A stretch of 64,000 bases of DNA from Brucella cytisi (GTDB lineage: Bacteria > Pseudomonadota > Alphaproteobacteria > Rhizobiales > Rhizobiaceae), in NCBI GenBank assembly GCA_012103075.1, contig JAAVLQ010000003.1, positions 1,054,001 through 1,118,000 of the forward strand. The letters are read 5' to 3'. Below, in pieces: positions 1 through 8,767 of the stretch. Every line of letters starts with the position of its first letter. Positions within the stretch are counted from its first letter, which is position 1. The notes below the pieces were generated by a model. That model saw nothing but the letters and a program-made list of their open reading frames with translations, was not told the DNA's origin and did no database searches. The translations under genes and the position numbers were made by a program.

Positions 1-255
1 GTTCGAAAACGCAGACTGGCGGGACCGGAATTCGCAGCCTTCGTATCCTCGGTCATTGAAGGCGGCGTTGATCCCGATGAAATGGCAGGCATAAGGGCCC
101 GGCTAAAAGAGATCGGGCTTGAACCCTATGACTGCCTCTCGCCAGCGTTGATGGATTATCTGGCGACACGGACTGCAAAAGAACGGCGTCCTGCACTGAT
201 CACCGGACGCCTGTTCCATCTGCTGTATTGCTCGAAATTCTCTCCTTGTTCCTGA
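1..255 (+). CDS. C-terminal end of an unrecognised protein (5' truncated)
   Basis: An open frame runs from the first base of the window to a TGA at 253-255, giving about 84 residues. I do not recognise a family. The fragment is partly acidic and helical, with EGGVDPDEM near the start. It ends in a hydrophobic and cysteine-containing tail (HLLYCSKFSPCS). It is followed by a perfect 10-bp inverted repeat at 285-311, and the next gene starts 88 bases downstream on the same strand. It could belong to the same unit, but nothing in the fragment shows its function. Confidence 0.45.
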   Translation, partial: VRKRRLAGPEFAAFVSSVIEGGVDPDEMAGIRARLKEIGLEPYDCLSPALMDYLATRTAKERRPALITGRLFHLLYCSKFSPCS

Positions 256-284
256 GAAACCCGCGAGCGCCACTTAAACGATTG

Positions 285-311
285 CTTCGGATGCGAAACT
301 GGCATCCGAAG
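285..311. terminator. Perfect 10-bp inverted repeat after the first gene
   Basis: CTTCGGATGC (285-294) and GCATCCGAAG (302-311) pair perfectly around a 7-base loop. There is no T-run after the right arm, so this is either a weak terminator or a protein-binding site ahead of the DddP-like gene, whose start is 33 bases further on. Confidence 0.4.
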
Positions 312-343
312 TTCCGGCGCTTTGCTTGAAGAGGAATATTTAA

Positions 344-1617
344 ATGGCGCCTGACGACCATATGACCGGACAAAGTGCAGCGGTCTTCAAAGATGAGCGA
401 AAACTCACTTATCTCAATCCAGATGGTGCGGATCGACCATTAATCAGCCCGATACCCATCGAAACACTCGATAGGGCAAGACGCTATCGCCCGGGCCGCC
501 TCCGCTTCAAGATGCGCCGGGCAGATTGTGGAGCGCTGCTGCTCTACGATCCCGTCAACATTCGTTATGCGCTGGATTCGTCCGATATGAGCATATGGAC
601 AATGCACAATCCCTCACGCTACGCGCTTATTCTGGCAGAAGGACCTGCCATCATGTTCGAATTCGAAGGCGCGGAACATGTCAATAACGGGCTGCACGGG
701 GTCGATGAGGTCCGTGCAGCCAAATCCTTTCTGTTCTTCACAGCCGGCAATCTGGTTGAACAGCGCATGAAATCACGGGCTGATGAGATCGCCGGTATTA
801 TCAAACAACATGGCGTCAATGACCGTGTTGCCGTGGATCGCCACGGAACCGGGGCCGGCGTTTGAATTGCAGGCACGCGGCTTTGTCTTGCTGGATGGTC
901 AGGAACTGGCCGAGCGGGCGCGTTCAATAAAAAGTGCGGAAGAAATCGAACTGATGCGCTGGACCATTCGCGTATGTGAGGCAGGTATGGCGCGCATGTA
1001 CGAGTTCTCCGAACCGGGCCGCACAGAGCGCGAAATCTGGGCCGAGCTTCATTTCGAAAATGCACGCAGCGGCGGCGAATGGCTCGAAACCAAACTGCTG
1101 ACAGCGGGCCCACGGACAAATCCATGGTATCAGGAATGCTCCGACTACGTCACTAAACAAGGCGAGATGATCGCCTTTGATACAGATATGATAGGTCCGT
1201 ACGGCTATTGCGCCGACCTGTCGCGCTCATGGACCTGCGGCCATGTCGCGATGAATGCGAAGCAGAAGGAGCTCTACGCCGCTGCCCGGGACCAGATCGA
1301 CCATAATCTCTCAATCATTCGTCCCGGTGTGAGCTTCGTTGAGTTCAACGAGAAAAGCTGGCGCATACCTGAGAAATACATCCCCTATCGCTATTCGCTG
1401 GCAGTCCATGGGACCGGGATGGCCGACGAATGGCGGGTATCCTGCTGCATCCGGATTTCGATAATGATTTCAGCGGGACGATTGAGGAGAATATGGTGCT
1501 TAACGTTGAAAGCCTGATTGCCGAAAAAGGTTCTGAAAGCATCAAGCTGGAAACCCAGATCCGGTCACGAATAATGGTGCCGAACGACTTGATACTTTCC
1601 CATGGGAAAGGATTTAG
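344..1617 (+). pseudogene. DddP-like M24 family metallohydrolase, frame broken
   Basis: The creatinase/aminopeptidase P (M24) fold is spread over three frames. The N-terminal domain (344 to about 845) carries LLLYDPVNIRYALDSSDM. The catalytic domain (about 850-1425) carries GGEWLETKLL, GPRTNPWYQEC and the metal-binding stretch FDTDMIGPYGYCADLSRSW with its two aspartates. The C-terminal part (about 1430-1617) has IEENMVLNVES and ends at TAG 1615-1617. GPRTNPW and the FDTD motif closely resemble DddP, the M24-family DMSP lyase, but close homologues without lyase activity may exist, so the substrate is uncertain. Frame breaks lie near 850, 1425 and 1555. The start at 344 has GAGGA eight bases upstream. 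The gene converges with the LysR gene at 1640. Confidence 0.6.
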
Positions 1618-1639
1618 GCATAAAGGTTTCAGACATTTC

Positions 1640-2506
1640 CTACGAGCCATTCCGCAAAAAAACGCGCGCCTTCGCTGAGGCACGCGGATGAATTTTGAGA
1701 TAGAACGGCATTGGCGAAGTGATGCAATCTGGCACGAGTTGTACGAACCTTCCCTCATGCAACAGGCTTTTGACCAATCCATCCCACCCCAGAACCGCGC
1801 CAAGATCGTCTTGCGCAGTCTGTAGTGCAATCATGTAATTGTTGACGTAGAAATTACGACCCTTCGGAGCAGGCTGGCCAAGCGAAGAAAACCAGTCTGA
1901 CCATTTCGTCCAATTGGTTTCTTCGCCGCTGGAATGGATCAGCGGGGCCGAAACCAGATCCTCGATTGTGGAAATGCGATATTGCTCTGCAAAGCGAGGT
2001 GTCCCAAGCGCCACGATGCGGTCGCGAAAGAGGCTGCAGCATTCGCTGCCTTCGTCGGGGATGCCATAATGGATGCTGAGGTCACAGCGGCTGGTGTCGG
2101 ACGCAACGTCGCTGACAATCTGCGCAATTGTAACTGTGGGGTGGTTTTTCCAGAACGCTGAAATCTTTGGTGTCAGCCATAATGAACTCACAGCCGTCGT
2201 GGAGCGCACGGTAACGTCCACAGTTTCCGGTCTCTCCCTCAACTGGCTGACGGTTTCGGAGATGGATTCAAAGCCTCGCTGCAGCGCCACGAATAAAAAT
2301 GCGCCTTTTTCCGTCAGCTCCACACCCTTGTTTTGCCGCATGAACAGGACGCATCCAAGGTCCGCTTCAAGCGCCTTTATCTGGTGACTGATTGCCGCAG
2401 GTGTCACGTTCAGTTCCTGCGCGGCTTTCTTGAAACTGAGATTACGTGCCGCAGCCTCAAAACAGATGAGCGCGGTTATGGAGGAAAGGTCATAAGGTCT
2501 GGCCAC
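1640..2506 (-). CDS. LysR family transcriptional regulator (GcvA-like)
   Basis: The protein is intact at about 288 residues. An N-terminal winged helix-turn-helix (FEAAARNLSFKKAAQELNV, then AISHQIKALE) is followed by a LysR substrate-binding domain. I chose the GTG at 2506 because GAGG lies six bases upstream and the homology begins just after it; an ATG at 2599 would add 31 residues without family similarity. It is transcribed away from the Rieske oxygenase gene at 2661, so it probably controls that promoter, as LysR proteins usually do for a divergent neighbour. The inducer is unknown; a betaine-type compound is the contextual guess. Confidence 0.85.
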   Translation of the reverse strand: MARPYDLSSITALICFEAAARNLSFKKAAQELNVTPAAISHQIKALEADLGCVLFMRQNKGVELTEKGAFLFVALQRGFESISETVSQLRERPETVDVTVRSTTAVSSLWLTPKISAFWKNHPTVTIAQIVSDVASDTSRCDLSIHYGIPDEGSECCSLFRDRIVALGTPRFAEQYRISTIEDLVSAPLIHSSGEETNWTKWSDWFSSLGQPAPKGRNFYVNNYMIALQTAQDDLGAVLGWDGLVKSLLHEGRFVQLVPDCITSPMPFYLKIHPRASAKARVFLRNGS

Positions 2507-2660
2507 AGAAACCTCATCCGCAGTCGTGAAGCCAGCAAAGTGGCGGGGAACCTTGAGATTACTTAAACTAATCCGGGTTGAAAAAAGTGCTATTGTCAAA
2601 ATGTGAGACGAGCCTGACAGTTTTAGACTGGTTCAAAACAAATGGTAGGAACTCGTCATC

Positions 2661-3896
2661 ATGAACGCTCAAGTCTCGGTACCAGAATTGCTGGCCCGTC
2701 GAAAGCCCGGCCATGCTCTGGAACAACCATTCTATACATCGCCTGACATCTATCAGATGGATCTGGAACAGATTTTCTACAAGGAATGGCTCTATGCGAT
2801 TCCGGCTTGCCAATTAGCGAAACCCGGCAGTTATGTGACCATGCGCGTTGGTGCCTATGATGTGATTATCGTCAAGGGACGCGATAATGAAATCCGCGCC
2901 TTCCACAACTCCTGCCGTCATAGGGGTTCCATCATCTGCAAGGCACGCGAAGGTCAGGTCGCGAAACTTGTGTGCCCCTATCACCAATGGACCTATGAAC
3001 TGGATGGCAAGCTTCTGTGGGCCAATGATATGGGGCCGGACTTCGACCCATCTACTCATGGCCTGAAATCAGTGCAGCTGCGCAATTTTGTCGGGTTGAT
3101 CTACATCTGCCTGTCCACGACACCACCCTCCTTCGAACCTTTTGCGGAAATGGCGCGCCCCTATATCGACGTACACGACCTTGAGAATGCCAAGGTTGCG
3201 TATAGCTCCACCATTGTGGAGAACGGCAACTGGAAGCTGGTCTGGGAAAACAATCGCGAATGCTATCATTGCAGCAGTAATCATCCTGCGCTGTGCCGGT
3301 CCTTCCCGCTGGATCCCGAAGTAGCTGGCGTGTCGCCGGATGGCTCTGTATCGCCCGGCCTTCAGGCGCATTTCGATCGGTGTGAGGCAGCCGGTGCTCC
3401 CGCACAGTTCCGCCTGTCGGATGACGGGCAATATCGTGTTACGCGTATTCCGCTACAGGACAAGGCTGTCAGTTACACGATGGATGGCAAAGCCGGAGTT
3501 ACCAAACCGCTTGGACGCGTTGCCATACCGGACGCGGGCTCGCTTCTCATGTTTCACTATCCCACCACATGGAACCATTTCCTGCCGGATCATTCACTGA
3601 CTTTCCGCGTCACGCCAATTAGTCCAACGGAAACGGAAGTGACGACCACATGGCTTGTCCACAAGGATGCAGTCGAGGGCGTCGATTACGATCTCAAGCG
3701 GCTGACAGAAGTGTGGGTCGCCACCAATGATGAAGACCGGGAGGTGGTTGAGACCAATCAACGCGGGATATTCACTCCAGCTTACACGCCGGGACCCTAT
3801 TCGCCCAATCAAGAAAGCGGCGTGATCCAATTCGTGGACTGGTATGCGCAATGGCTCGAGCGTTCGCTGACACCGTTTCAGATGGCTGCGGAGTGA
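2661..3896 (+). CDS. gbcA: Rieske non-haem iron oxygenase, betaine demethylase type
   Basis: An intact 411-residue alpha subunit of a ring-hydroxylating-type oxygenase. The Rieske cluster ligands are C85-R-H87 and C105-x2-H108 (SCRHRG, CPYHQW). The mononuclear iron site is in NNRECYHCSSNHP, with H203 and H208. This architecture matches glycine betaine monooxygenase GbcA and stachydrine demethylase Stc2, which remove an N-methyl group as formaldehyde using electrons from a partner reductase. That partner starts four bases after the stop. The exact betaine cannot be read from sequence. The nearby N-methylproline-demethylase-like gene at 13617 makes proline betaine or hydroxyproline betaine plausible. 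Confidence 0.82.
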   Translation: MNAQVSVPELLARRKPGHALEQPFYTSPDIYQMDLEQIFYKEWLYAIPACQLAKPGSYVTMRVGAYDVIIVKGRDNEIRAFHNSCRHRGSIICKAREGQVAKLVCPYHQWTYELDGKLLWANDMGPDFDPSTHGLKSVQLRNFVGLIYICLSTTPPSFEPFAEMARPYIDVHDLENAKVAYSSTIVENGNWKLVWENNRECYHCSSNHPALCRSFPLDPEVAGVSPDGSVSPGLQAHFDRCEAAGAPAQFRLSDDGQYRVTRIPLQDKAVSYTMDGKAGVTKPLGRVAIPDAGSLLMFHYPTTWNHFLPDHSLTFRVTPISPTETEVTTTWLVHKDAVEGVDYDLKRLTEVWVATNDEDREVVETNQRGIFTPAYTPGPYSPNQESGVIQFVDWYAQWLERSLTPFQMAAE

Positions 3897-3900
3897 GCTC

Positions 3901-4968
3901 ATGCATGTGGTGACGAGGCCGAAGCTCGCATTCTGGACTGATGCGGAGGAGCTTGAATGCGTTTCTTACTTGCCGGAAGCGCCTAATGTTATGACGTTCT
4001 GCTTCCAGTCACCGTCTGGAGCGCTGTTCAGCTTCGATCCCGGGCAGTTCCTGACATGGGAACTGCCTGTTCCCGGCGGACCGGTCTATCGTACTTATAC
4101 AATCTCGTCGTCGCCGTCCCGACCGACGTCGCTGACCATGACTGTTAAGGCGCAGCCGGATTCCGTTGGCACGCGCTGGATGTTCGACCACATGCGGCGG
4201 GCATGCGGCTGCGGGTCATTGGCCCCGGCGGAAAGTTCTCCATCGCGCATCACCCGGCCGAAAAAATATCTCTTCATCTCGGCGGGATCGGGTATTACGC
4301 CGATGATGGCAATGACCACTTGTCTCTACGATTCCGGTCGCGACATGGACGTGGTGTTCGTCAATTGCGCGCGCCGCCCGTCAGATATCATTTTCCGTGA
4401 GCGACTGGAGCATATGGCCTCCCGCGTCAACGGGATAGATCTCAAATGGGTCGTAGAAGACAGTGATCGCTATAGTCCATGGACCGGCTACAAGGGTTTC
4501 TTCAACCAATTGATGCTGGGCTTGATGGCCCGGGATTATCTTGAGCGGGAAGTGTTCTGTTGCGGCCCGGAACCCTTCATGCAAGCGGTGCGCGAAGCGT
4601 TGATCGGGCTCGGCTATGACATGGATCGCTACCATCAGGAAAGCTTCCACGCGCCATTGCCGGAAACCGAAGTGGTGCCAGAAGATGTAACGCCCGAACA
4701 GGAAAACAGTGCCGAAATCTGCTTTGCACTGTCCGGCGTCACGACGACGTGCTCGGAAGCAGACAGTATTCTTGCTGCTGCCCGCGCAGCGGGTGTGATG
4801 ATCCCCTCCGGCTGCACCATGGGAATCTGCGGGACATGCAAGATCCAGAAACTCGAAGGACAGGTCCATATGGTGCACAACGGTGGAATCACGGATGATG
4901 ACATAGACGATGGTTACATCCTCGCCTGCTGCTCGCACCCTATCGGTCGTGTAAAAGTGGGGGTATAG
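3901..4968 (+). CDS. gbcB: Ferredoxin reductase partner of the Rieske oxygenase (GbcB-like)
   Basis: An intact 355-residue flavoprotein with three modules. These are an FAD domain (PVYRTYTISSSPS), an NAD(P) domain (FISAGSGITPMMAM, then FCCGPEPF) and a C-terminal plant-type 2Fe-2S domain with cysteines in SGCTMGICGTCK and ACCS. It delivers electrons from NAD(P)H to the oxygenase encoded immediately upstream. The four-base gap indicates cotranscription and probable translational coupling. The pair is therefore a complete two-component demethylase. Confidence 0.85.
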   Translation: MHVVTRPKLAFWTDAEELECVSYLPEAPNVMTFCFQSPSGALFSFDPGQFLTWELPVPGGPVYRTYTISSSPSRPTSLTMTVKAQPDSVGTRWMFDHMRRACGCGSLAPAESSPSRITRPKKYLFISAGSGITPMMAMTTCLYDSGRDMDVVFVNCARRPSDIIFRERLEHMASRVNGIDLKWVVEDSDRYSPWTGYKGFFNQLMLGLMARDYLEREVFCCGPEPFMQAVREALIGLGYDMDRYHQESFHAPLPETEVVPEDVTPEQENSAEICFALSGVTTTCSEADSILAAARAAGVMIPSGCTMGICGTCKIQKLEGQVHMVHNGGITDDDIDDGYILACCSHPIGRVKVGV

Positions 4969-5004
4969 CGGCATGAATTATCGATCGCATCCAAAGGCGG
5001 TATC

Positions 5005-5768
5005 ATGGCTCCTGACGCGCAACAGCCGGTGATGATCGTTTTCTATCTGACACCAACTTTTTCCTTGCTGGAGTTTTCCCTTGCCGTGGAGACGCTCCGA
5101 CTGGCAAATCAGGCGCTAGGTTGCCCGGCTTATCGTTGGCGTATTGCATCGCAAACCGGTAATCAGGTGAGCTCCAGCTGCGGTGTGCCAATTACAACGA
5201 CCAGTACAGTGGCAGAGGAGCGCCGATATCTCTTCAACGATTTGCGTCCTGACATGGTTTGTATCTGTAGCGACGATGTTACGGTCGGCTTTGCTGGTAA
5301 GACTTTCAAGTCGTGGTTGCTGGAATGCAACATAATGGATGTTGCAATTGGCGGCATTGGGAGTGGTTCCCATATACTGGCGGAGTTGGGCATACTTGAT
5401 GGCAAAACCTGTTCGATACACTGGAAGAACGTGGAAGGCTTCGCCCGTAGTTTCGAAACAACGTCTGTGGACCCGGAATCTATCAAGCGGATGAGGGCAT
5501 CTGGACCTGTGCAGGAGGATCGGCCACGATCGACATGATGTTGTATCTCGTAAAACAGGATTTTGGGGAGCAGATAATGAGGGACGTCTGCGACCGCGCA
5601 ATCAATTTGAATGCACGCGACGGCAGGACCCCCAGAAGTTACCGTTCATGTCCTATGCGGTTGACTAGTTTATTGCGGCTATCCGGGTTGCAATACCGCA
5701 CGTCGCCGAGCAAGGATAGCTTGGCAATCGCGTTAAAGATGAGGCGGATTGTGATTTCGGACAGGTAA
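5005..5768 (+). pseudogene. GlxA-type AraC family regulator remnant
   Basis: The first 170 residues form the DJ-1/PfpI-like amidotransferase domain typical of GlxA, GbdR and CdhR regulators (MIVFYLTPTFSLLEFSLAVE near the start, and GSHILAELGILDGKTCSIHW). The frame breaks near 5515 and continues as MMLYLVKQDFGEQIMRDVCD, the usual linker. I cannot find the two helix-turn-helix motifs of the AraC domain in any frame up to 5960. The gene therefore seems truncated or strongly decayed, unlike the simple indels elsewhere. GbdR regulators activate betaine demethylase genes, which fits the position just downstream of gbcAB. Confidence 0.65.
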
Positions 5769-6115
5769 AAAGATGACTTCCGACGAATAGTCAGCGACTG
5801 GCGTTGTCGCCAGTGGTCATAACCCTCTGACAGGCGGACTGCTTCGACCGAGGCAAGTGCATGAGACGTTCAACCACTTCCCGCAATTTCCGGGGTTTCA
5901 TGGAACTTCTTGTTTTCGGACAAGGACGTTAATGCCTGATCCATCTCAGTAGAACCCAGTTGAACCGAACCCGATCAACGGCTTTCCATAAAAATTCAGG
6001 TATGCAAAATCGGCATACCGATCAGCGTACTTTCGATTTCTGTTTCCGGGGTGCCGCTCGTATAAAGATGTATCATTCATCGGTGCGGCAAAAAAAGCCA
6101 AAGGAGCATGAATAT
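5769..6115. other. Non-coding stretch before the small 84-aa gene
   Basis: I see no supported gene here. It may contain more of the decayed regulator. A + strand frame covers 5960-6115 upstream of the next gene, but it has no ribosome binding site and is rich in unusual residues. Confidence 0.3.
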
Positions 6116-6370
6116 ATGGCATATGTAACTGCAGAAATTCGAGCTTCGAAAGTATATCATGGATATGATGAGGAACGGAAAGCTGTCGTCGATGATCTTG
6201 GCGCAGACAAATTTGTGACAAAACTCATCAAGGTCTCAAGAATTTTGTCGGTTACCGAAGACTACATTTTTATTGAATGTCCGCACAACACCGTTCAGAC
6301 GTGGGAATATAAGGGAACGCTGGAAGATTTCATGTTGAAACTTCGGCAAGCAGGTGTCGCGGCGGCGTAA
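6116..6370 (+). CDS. Small 84-residue protein of unknown function
   Basis: The start at 6116 is favoured over an in-frame ATG at 5960 because AAGGAG lies at 6101-6106 with ideal spacing. The 84-residue product begins MAYVTAEIRASKVYHGYDEE and ends at TAA 6368-6370. It is charged and has no membrane segment or signal peptide. Alternating hydrophobic residues (KLIKVSRILSVTEDYIFIEC) suggest beta strands. I do not recognise a family. The enolase-superfamily gene starts 30 bases downstream, so the two are probably cotranscribed. The frame is intact although both neighbours are broken. Confidence 0.6.
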   Translation: MAYVTAEIRASKVYHGYDEERKAVVDDLGADKFVTKLIKVSRILSVTEDYIFIECPHNTVQTWEYKGTLEDFMLKLRQAGVAAA

Positions 6371-6400
6371 GAGTTTCCCGGGCAGGGTGGGTATGGAACA

Positions 6401-7560
6401 ATGAAAATTGCGTCCGTCAACGTTTACTATGTGCGCGGAGAAGGCCTGAAGCCCGTTCTGGTGAAAATTCAGACGGATGAAGGCATATCGGGATTAGGCG
6501 AAGCCGCCATTTCCTATGGAAGCGGTGGCACAGCTGTCGCGGGAATGATTAAAGATCTGAGCGAACGGTTTTGCTGGGGGCTGACCCGCTGTCCATTAAT
6601 CAGATCGTTTCGAATATGTACGACCGGGCGTTCTGGTTAAAGAACCCCGGAGGAATTGCTTGTGCCGGAATGAGTGCCATAGAACAGGCCCTTTGGGATA
6701 TTCGCGCCGGGACGTCGAATGTGCCGGTATATGAACTCTTTGGCGGAAAAATTCGCGACGAACTACACTACTACGCGAACGGATGGTATTTCGGCGCAAA
6801 ATCTGCTTCAGAGCTGATCAAAAGGCAGCGGACGCAGTTGACGACGGTCATTATGCTCTAAAGATGTATCCACTGGCACAGATCCAACCAAATGGAACAT
6901 TGCGGCATCCAACCGGACGATATTCTGACAATCTCGATGCGGTCACAGCTGGGATCGAACTCGTGCGTGCCGTCCGGCAAGTGGTTGGGCCAGATATCAG
7001 ACTTATGCTCGATTTCGGTGGCGGCGTGTCTATCGCAGACACCATGCGGTTTTGTGAGCGTATCAAGGAATATGATATCGAATTTGTGGAGGAAATCACC
7101 GATCCGGGCGATCTCGGTGCATTGTCTCAAGTCGCCTCGTCGATTGATATTCCGATTGCAACTGGAGAACGGCACTATCTCAGACAAGGTTTTCGCGATC
7201 TTCTTGAGAAGCGCGTGATCAGCATATTGCAGCCGGATATAGGCAATGCCGGTGGTTTCGCGGAGGTTCATAAAATTTCAGCGATGGCTGACGCCTATGG
7301 TTTTGAAGGTGCAGCCGCATGTCTGTGGAAGCTCTGTCGCAGCCAACATCGCAACCCATATGAGCGCATGTCTGCCCAATTTTTATATTCAAGAACATTT
7401 CCCGTATTGGACAGGCATATCCGGATATATTGAAGTGGCTACCGTGCCCTTTGAGCAAAAGGCCGGGAATGGACGCATTCCGATCTCGGAACAGATCGGG
7501 TTTGGAGTCGAACTCAATGAGGCTGTCGTGAAGGAACATCTTTGGGCTGTTATCCGATGA
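6401..7560 (+). pseudogene. Enolase-superfamily enzyme (mandelate racemase/dehydratase group), frame broken
   Basis: Reassembled over four frames, this is a complete mandelate racemase-type protein of about 385 residues. The capping domain starts MKIASVNVYYVRGEGLKPVL. The barrel contains YALKMYP (catalytic lysine strand). It has metal ligands in MLDFGGG, FVEEITDPGD and ATGERHYLR, then LQPDIGNAGG and the histidine in VQPHVCGSS. The broken joints can be repaired by T4 to T5 at 6569-6572, A4 to A5 at 6820-6823 and loss of one G near 7305. Members racemise or dehydrate sugar acids or amino-acid betaines. The motifs look nearer to sugar-acid dehydratases than to the hydroxyproline-betaine epimerase HpbD, though the neighbourhood recalls the Hpb pathway. 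Confidence 0.65.
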
Positions 7561-7721
7561 ACGCCGTAATTTCAAACTGATGGGTAGGCTGCAATCCGGC
7601 ATCGCTATCGTCCGCTATTTTCGTTTGCCCTCGGCACTGTTGTAGGCGAGTGTGTGCCACAACTGACGTGCTGGGGATGATATCTGATGAAAAGCCGGGG
7701 AAACAGAACTGGGAAGTAGGG

Positions 7722-8627
7722 ATGAACCTCATCTACTTTTCAGCCTTCCGGGCAGTAATGCTAACTGGAACGGTGAGTGCCGCTGCGGAACTTATAGGGC
7801 GAAGTCAACCCGCCGTAAGTCGGCTACTCAACAAGCTTGAAACCGAGTTGGGCGTCACTCTTTTTGAACGCAGAAAAGGATTGATCACGCCGACATCGGT
7901 TGCCCACCTTCTTCTGGATGAAATCGATCGAGCGTATACATCTCTCGATTCTTTGCGAAATTTTGCGGCAACAGTTGCCGAAGGCGAGACAAGTCGCATA
8001 ACTGCGGCTGTTATGCCTGCACTTGGGATAAGTTTCATGCCCCGGGCGCTAAAGAAGTTCAAAGATAGCTGGCCCCAAACACGTATACAGCTGAATATAC
8101 GGCTTTCTGCCAAGATCGAAGAATGGGCGGCGTCCCAACAGCTGGACTTTGGTCTTGCGGAGCTCCCGTTCCGCAGATCGGGGTTCCAAACAGAAGTTTT
8201 CAGCGATGCCCCTTATATTGCTGCGGTTCCACGTGACCACCATCTCGCGAGCCGCGACAAAATTGAACCACCGGATCTTCGAAACGTACCATTTGTATCA
8301 TTTGCCTCATTCACCGCAGCAGGCCCGATCATTGCGCAGGCATTCCGCGCTGCGGGAGAAAAACTGGACCCGGCGTATGAAACAACGATTTCCGCTGCGG
8401 CTTATGAATTTGCCAAAATCGGTCTGGGAGTCGCGCTTATAGACCCTTACACAGCCATTCACCAATTTGATGATCGGGTAAAGCTCGTGCCATTCCTGCC
8501 CAAAATACCGTTCAACGTGGCGCTTCTTCGTCCTTACTCCCGTCCGCAAAGTCGCGTGTCGGAAGCACTTCTGGCCCTCCTGTTCAGCGAGCGAGACGCA
8601 GTTTTGGCAAAGTTGCCGCCTGTTTAA
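7722..8627 (+). CDS. LysR family transcriptional regulator
   Basis: An intact regulator of about 301 residues. The N-terminal helix-turn-helix is in TVSAAAELIGRSQPAVSRLL and is followed by an effector domain. The start at 7722 is chosen because GGAAG lies just upstream and because MNLIYFSAFRAVM is the family's usual beginning; an upstream in-frame ATG at 7677 adds 15 residues. It lies between the enolase-superfamily gene and the GlpD-like gene, all on the + strand. An inverted repeat at 8670-8694 follows it. Confidence 0.85.
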   Translation: MNLIYFSAFRAVMLTGTVSAAAELIGRSQPAVSRLLNKLETELGVTLFERRKGLITPTSVAHLLLDEIDRAYTSLDSLRNFAATVAEGETSRITAAVMPALGISFMPRALKKFKDSWPQTRIQLNIRLSAKIEEWAASQQLDFGLAELPFRRSGFQTEVFSDAPYIAAVPRDHHLASRDKIEPPDLRNVPFVSFASFTAAGPIIAQAFRAAGEKLDPAYETTISAAAYEFAKIGLGVALIDPYTAIHQFDDRVKLVPFLPKIPFNVALLRPYSRPQSRVSEALLALLFSERDAVLAKLPPV

Positions 8628-8669
8628 CTGACTGGGAATCGGTAAGTTGCCAAAATCCCTGTATCTAAT

Positions 8670-8694
8670 CCATTATGCATTTACTGCATAATGG
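8670..8694. promoter_or_regulatory. Perfect 10-bp inverted repeat upstream of the GlpD-like gene
   Basis: CCATTATGCA (8670-8679) and TGCATAATGG (8685-8694) flank the loop TTTAC. It is A/T-rich, has no following T-run, and lies 43 bases past the LysR stop and 74 bases before the next start. That position suits an operator for the LysR protein or another regulator better than a terminator, though a weak terminator for the LysR gene is possible. Confidence 0.45.
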
Positions 8695-8767
8695 TGGCCG
8701 ATTTTTCTATTTTGAGCATTCCGAATTAGCTGCTGTACTCGCCCGACGCTGAGAAGGGAACTGTTAA

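Noticed and set aside
6401..7560. Assignment of the enolase-superfamily gene as HpbD
   Set aside because: The barrel motifs differ from those I recall for HpbD and look closer to sugar-acid dehydratases; only context supports the name.
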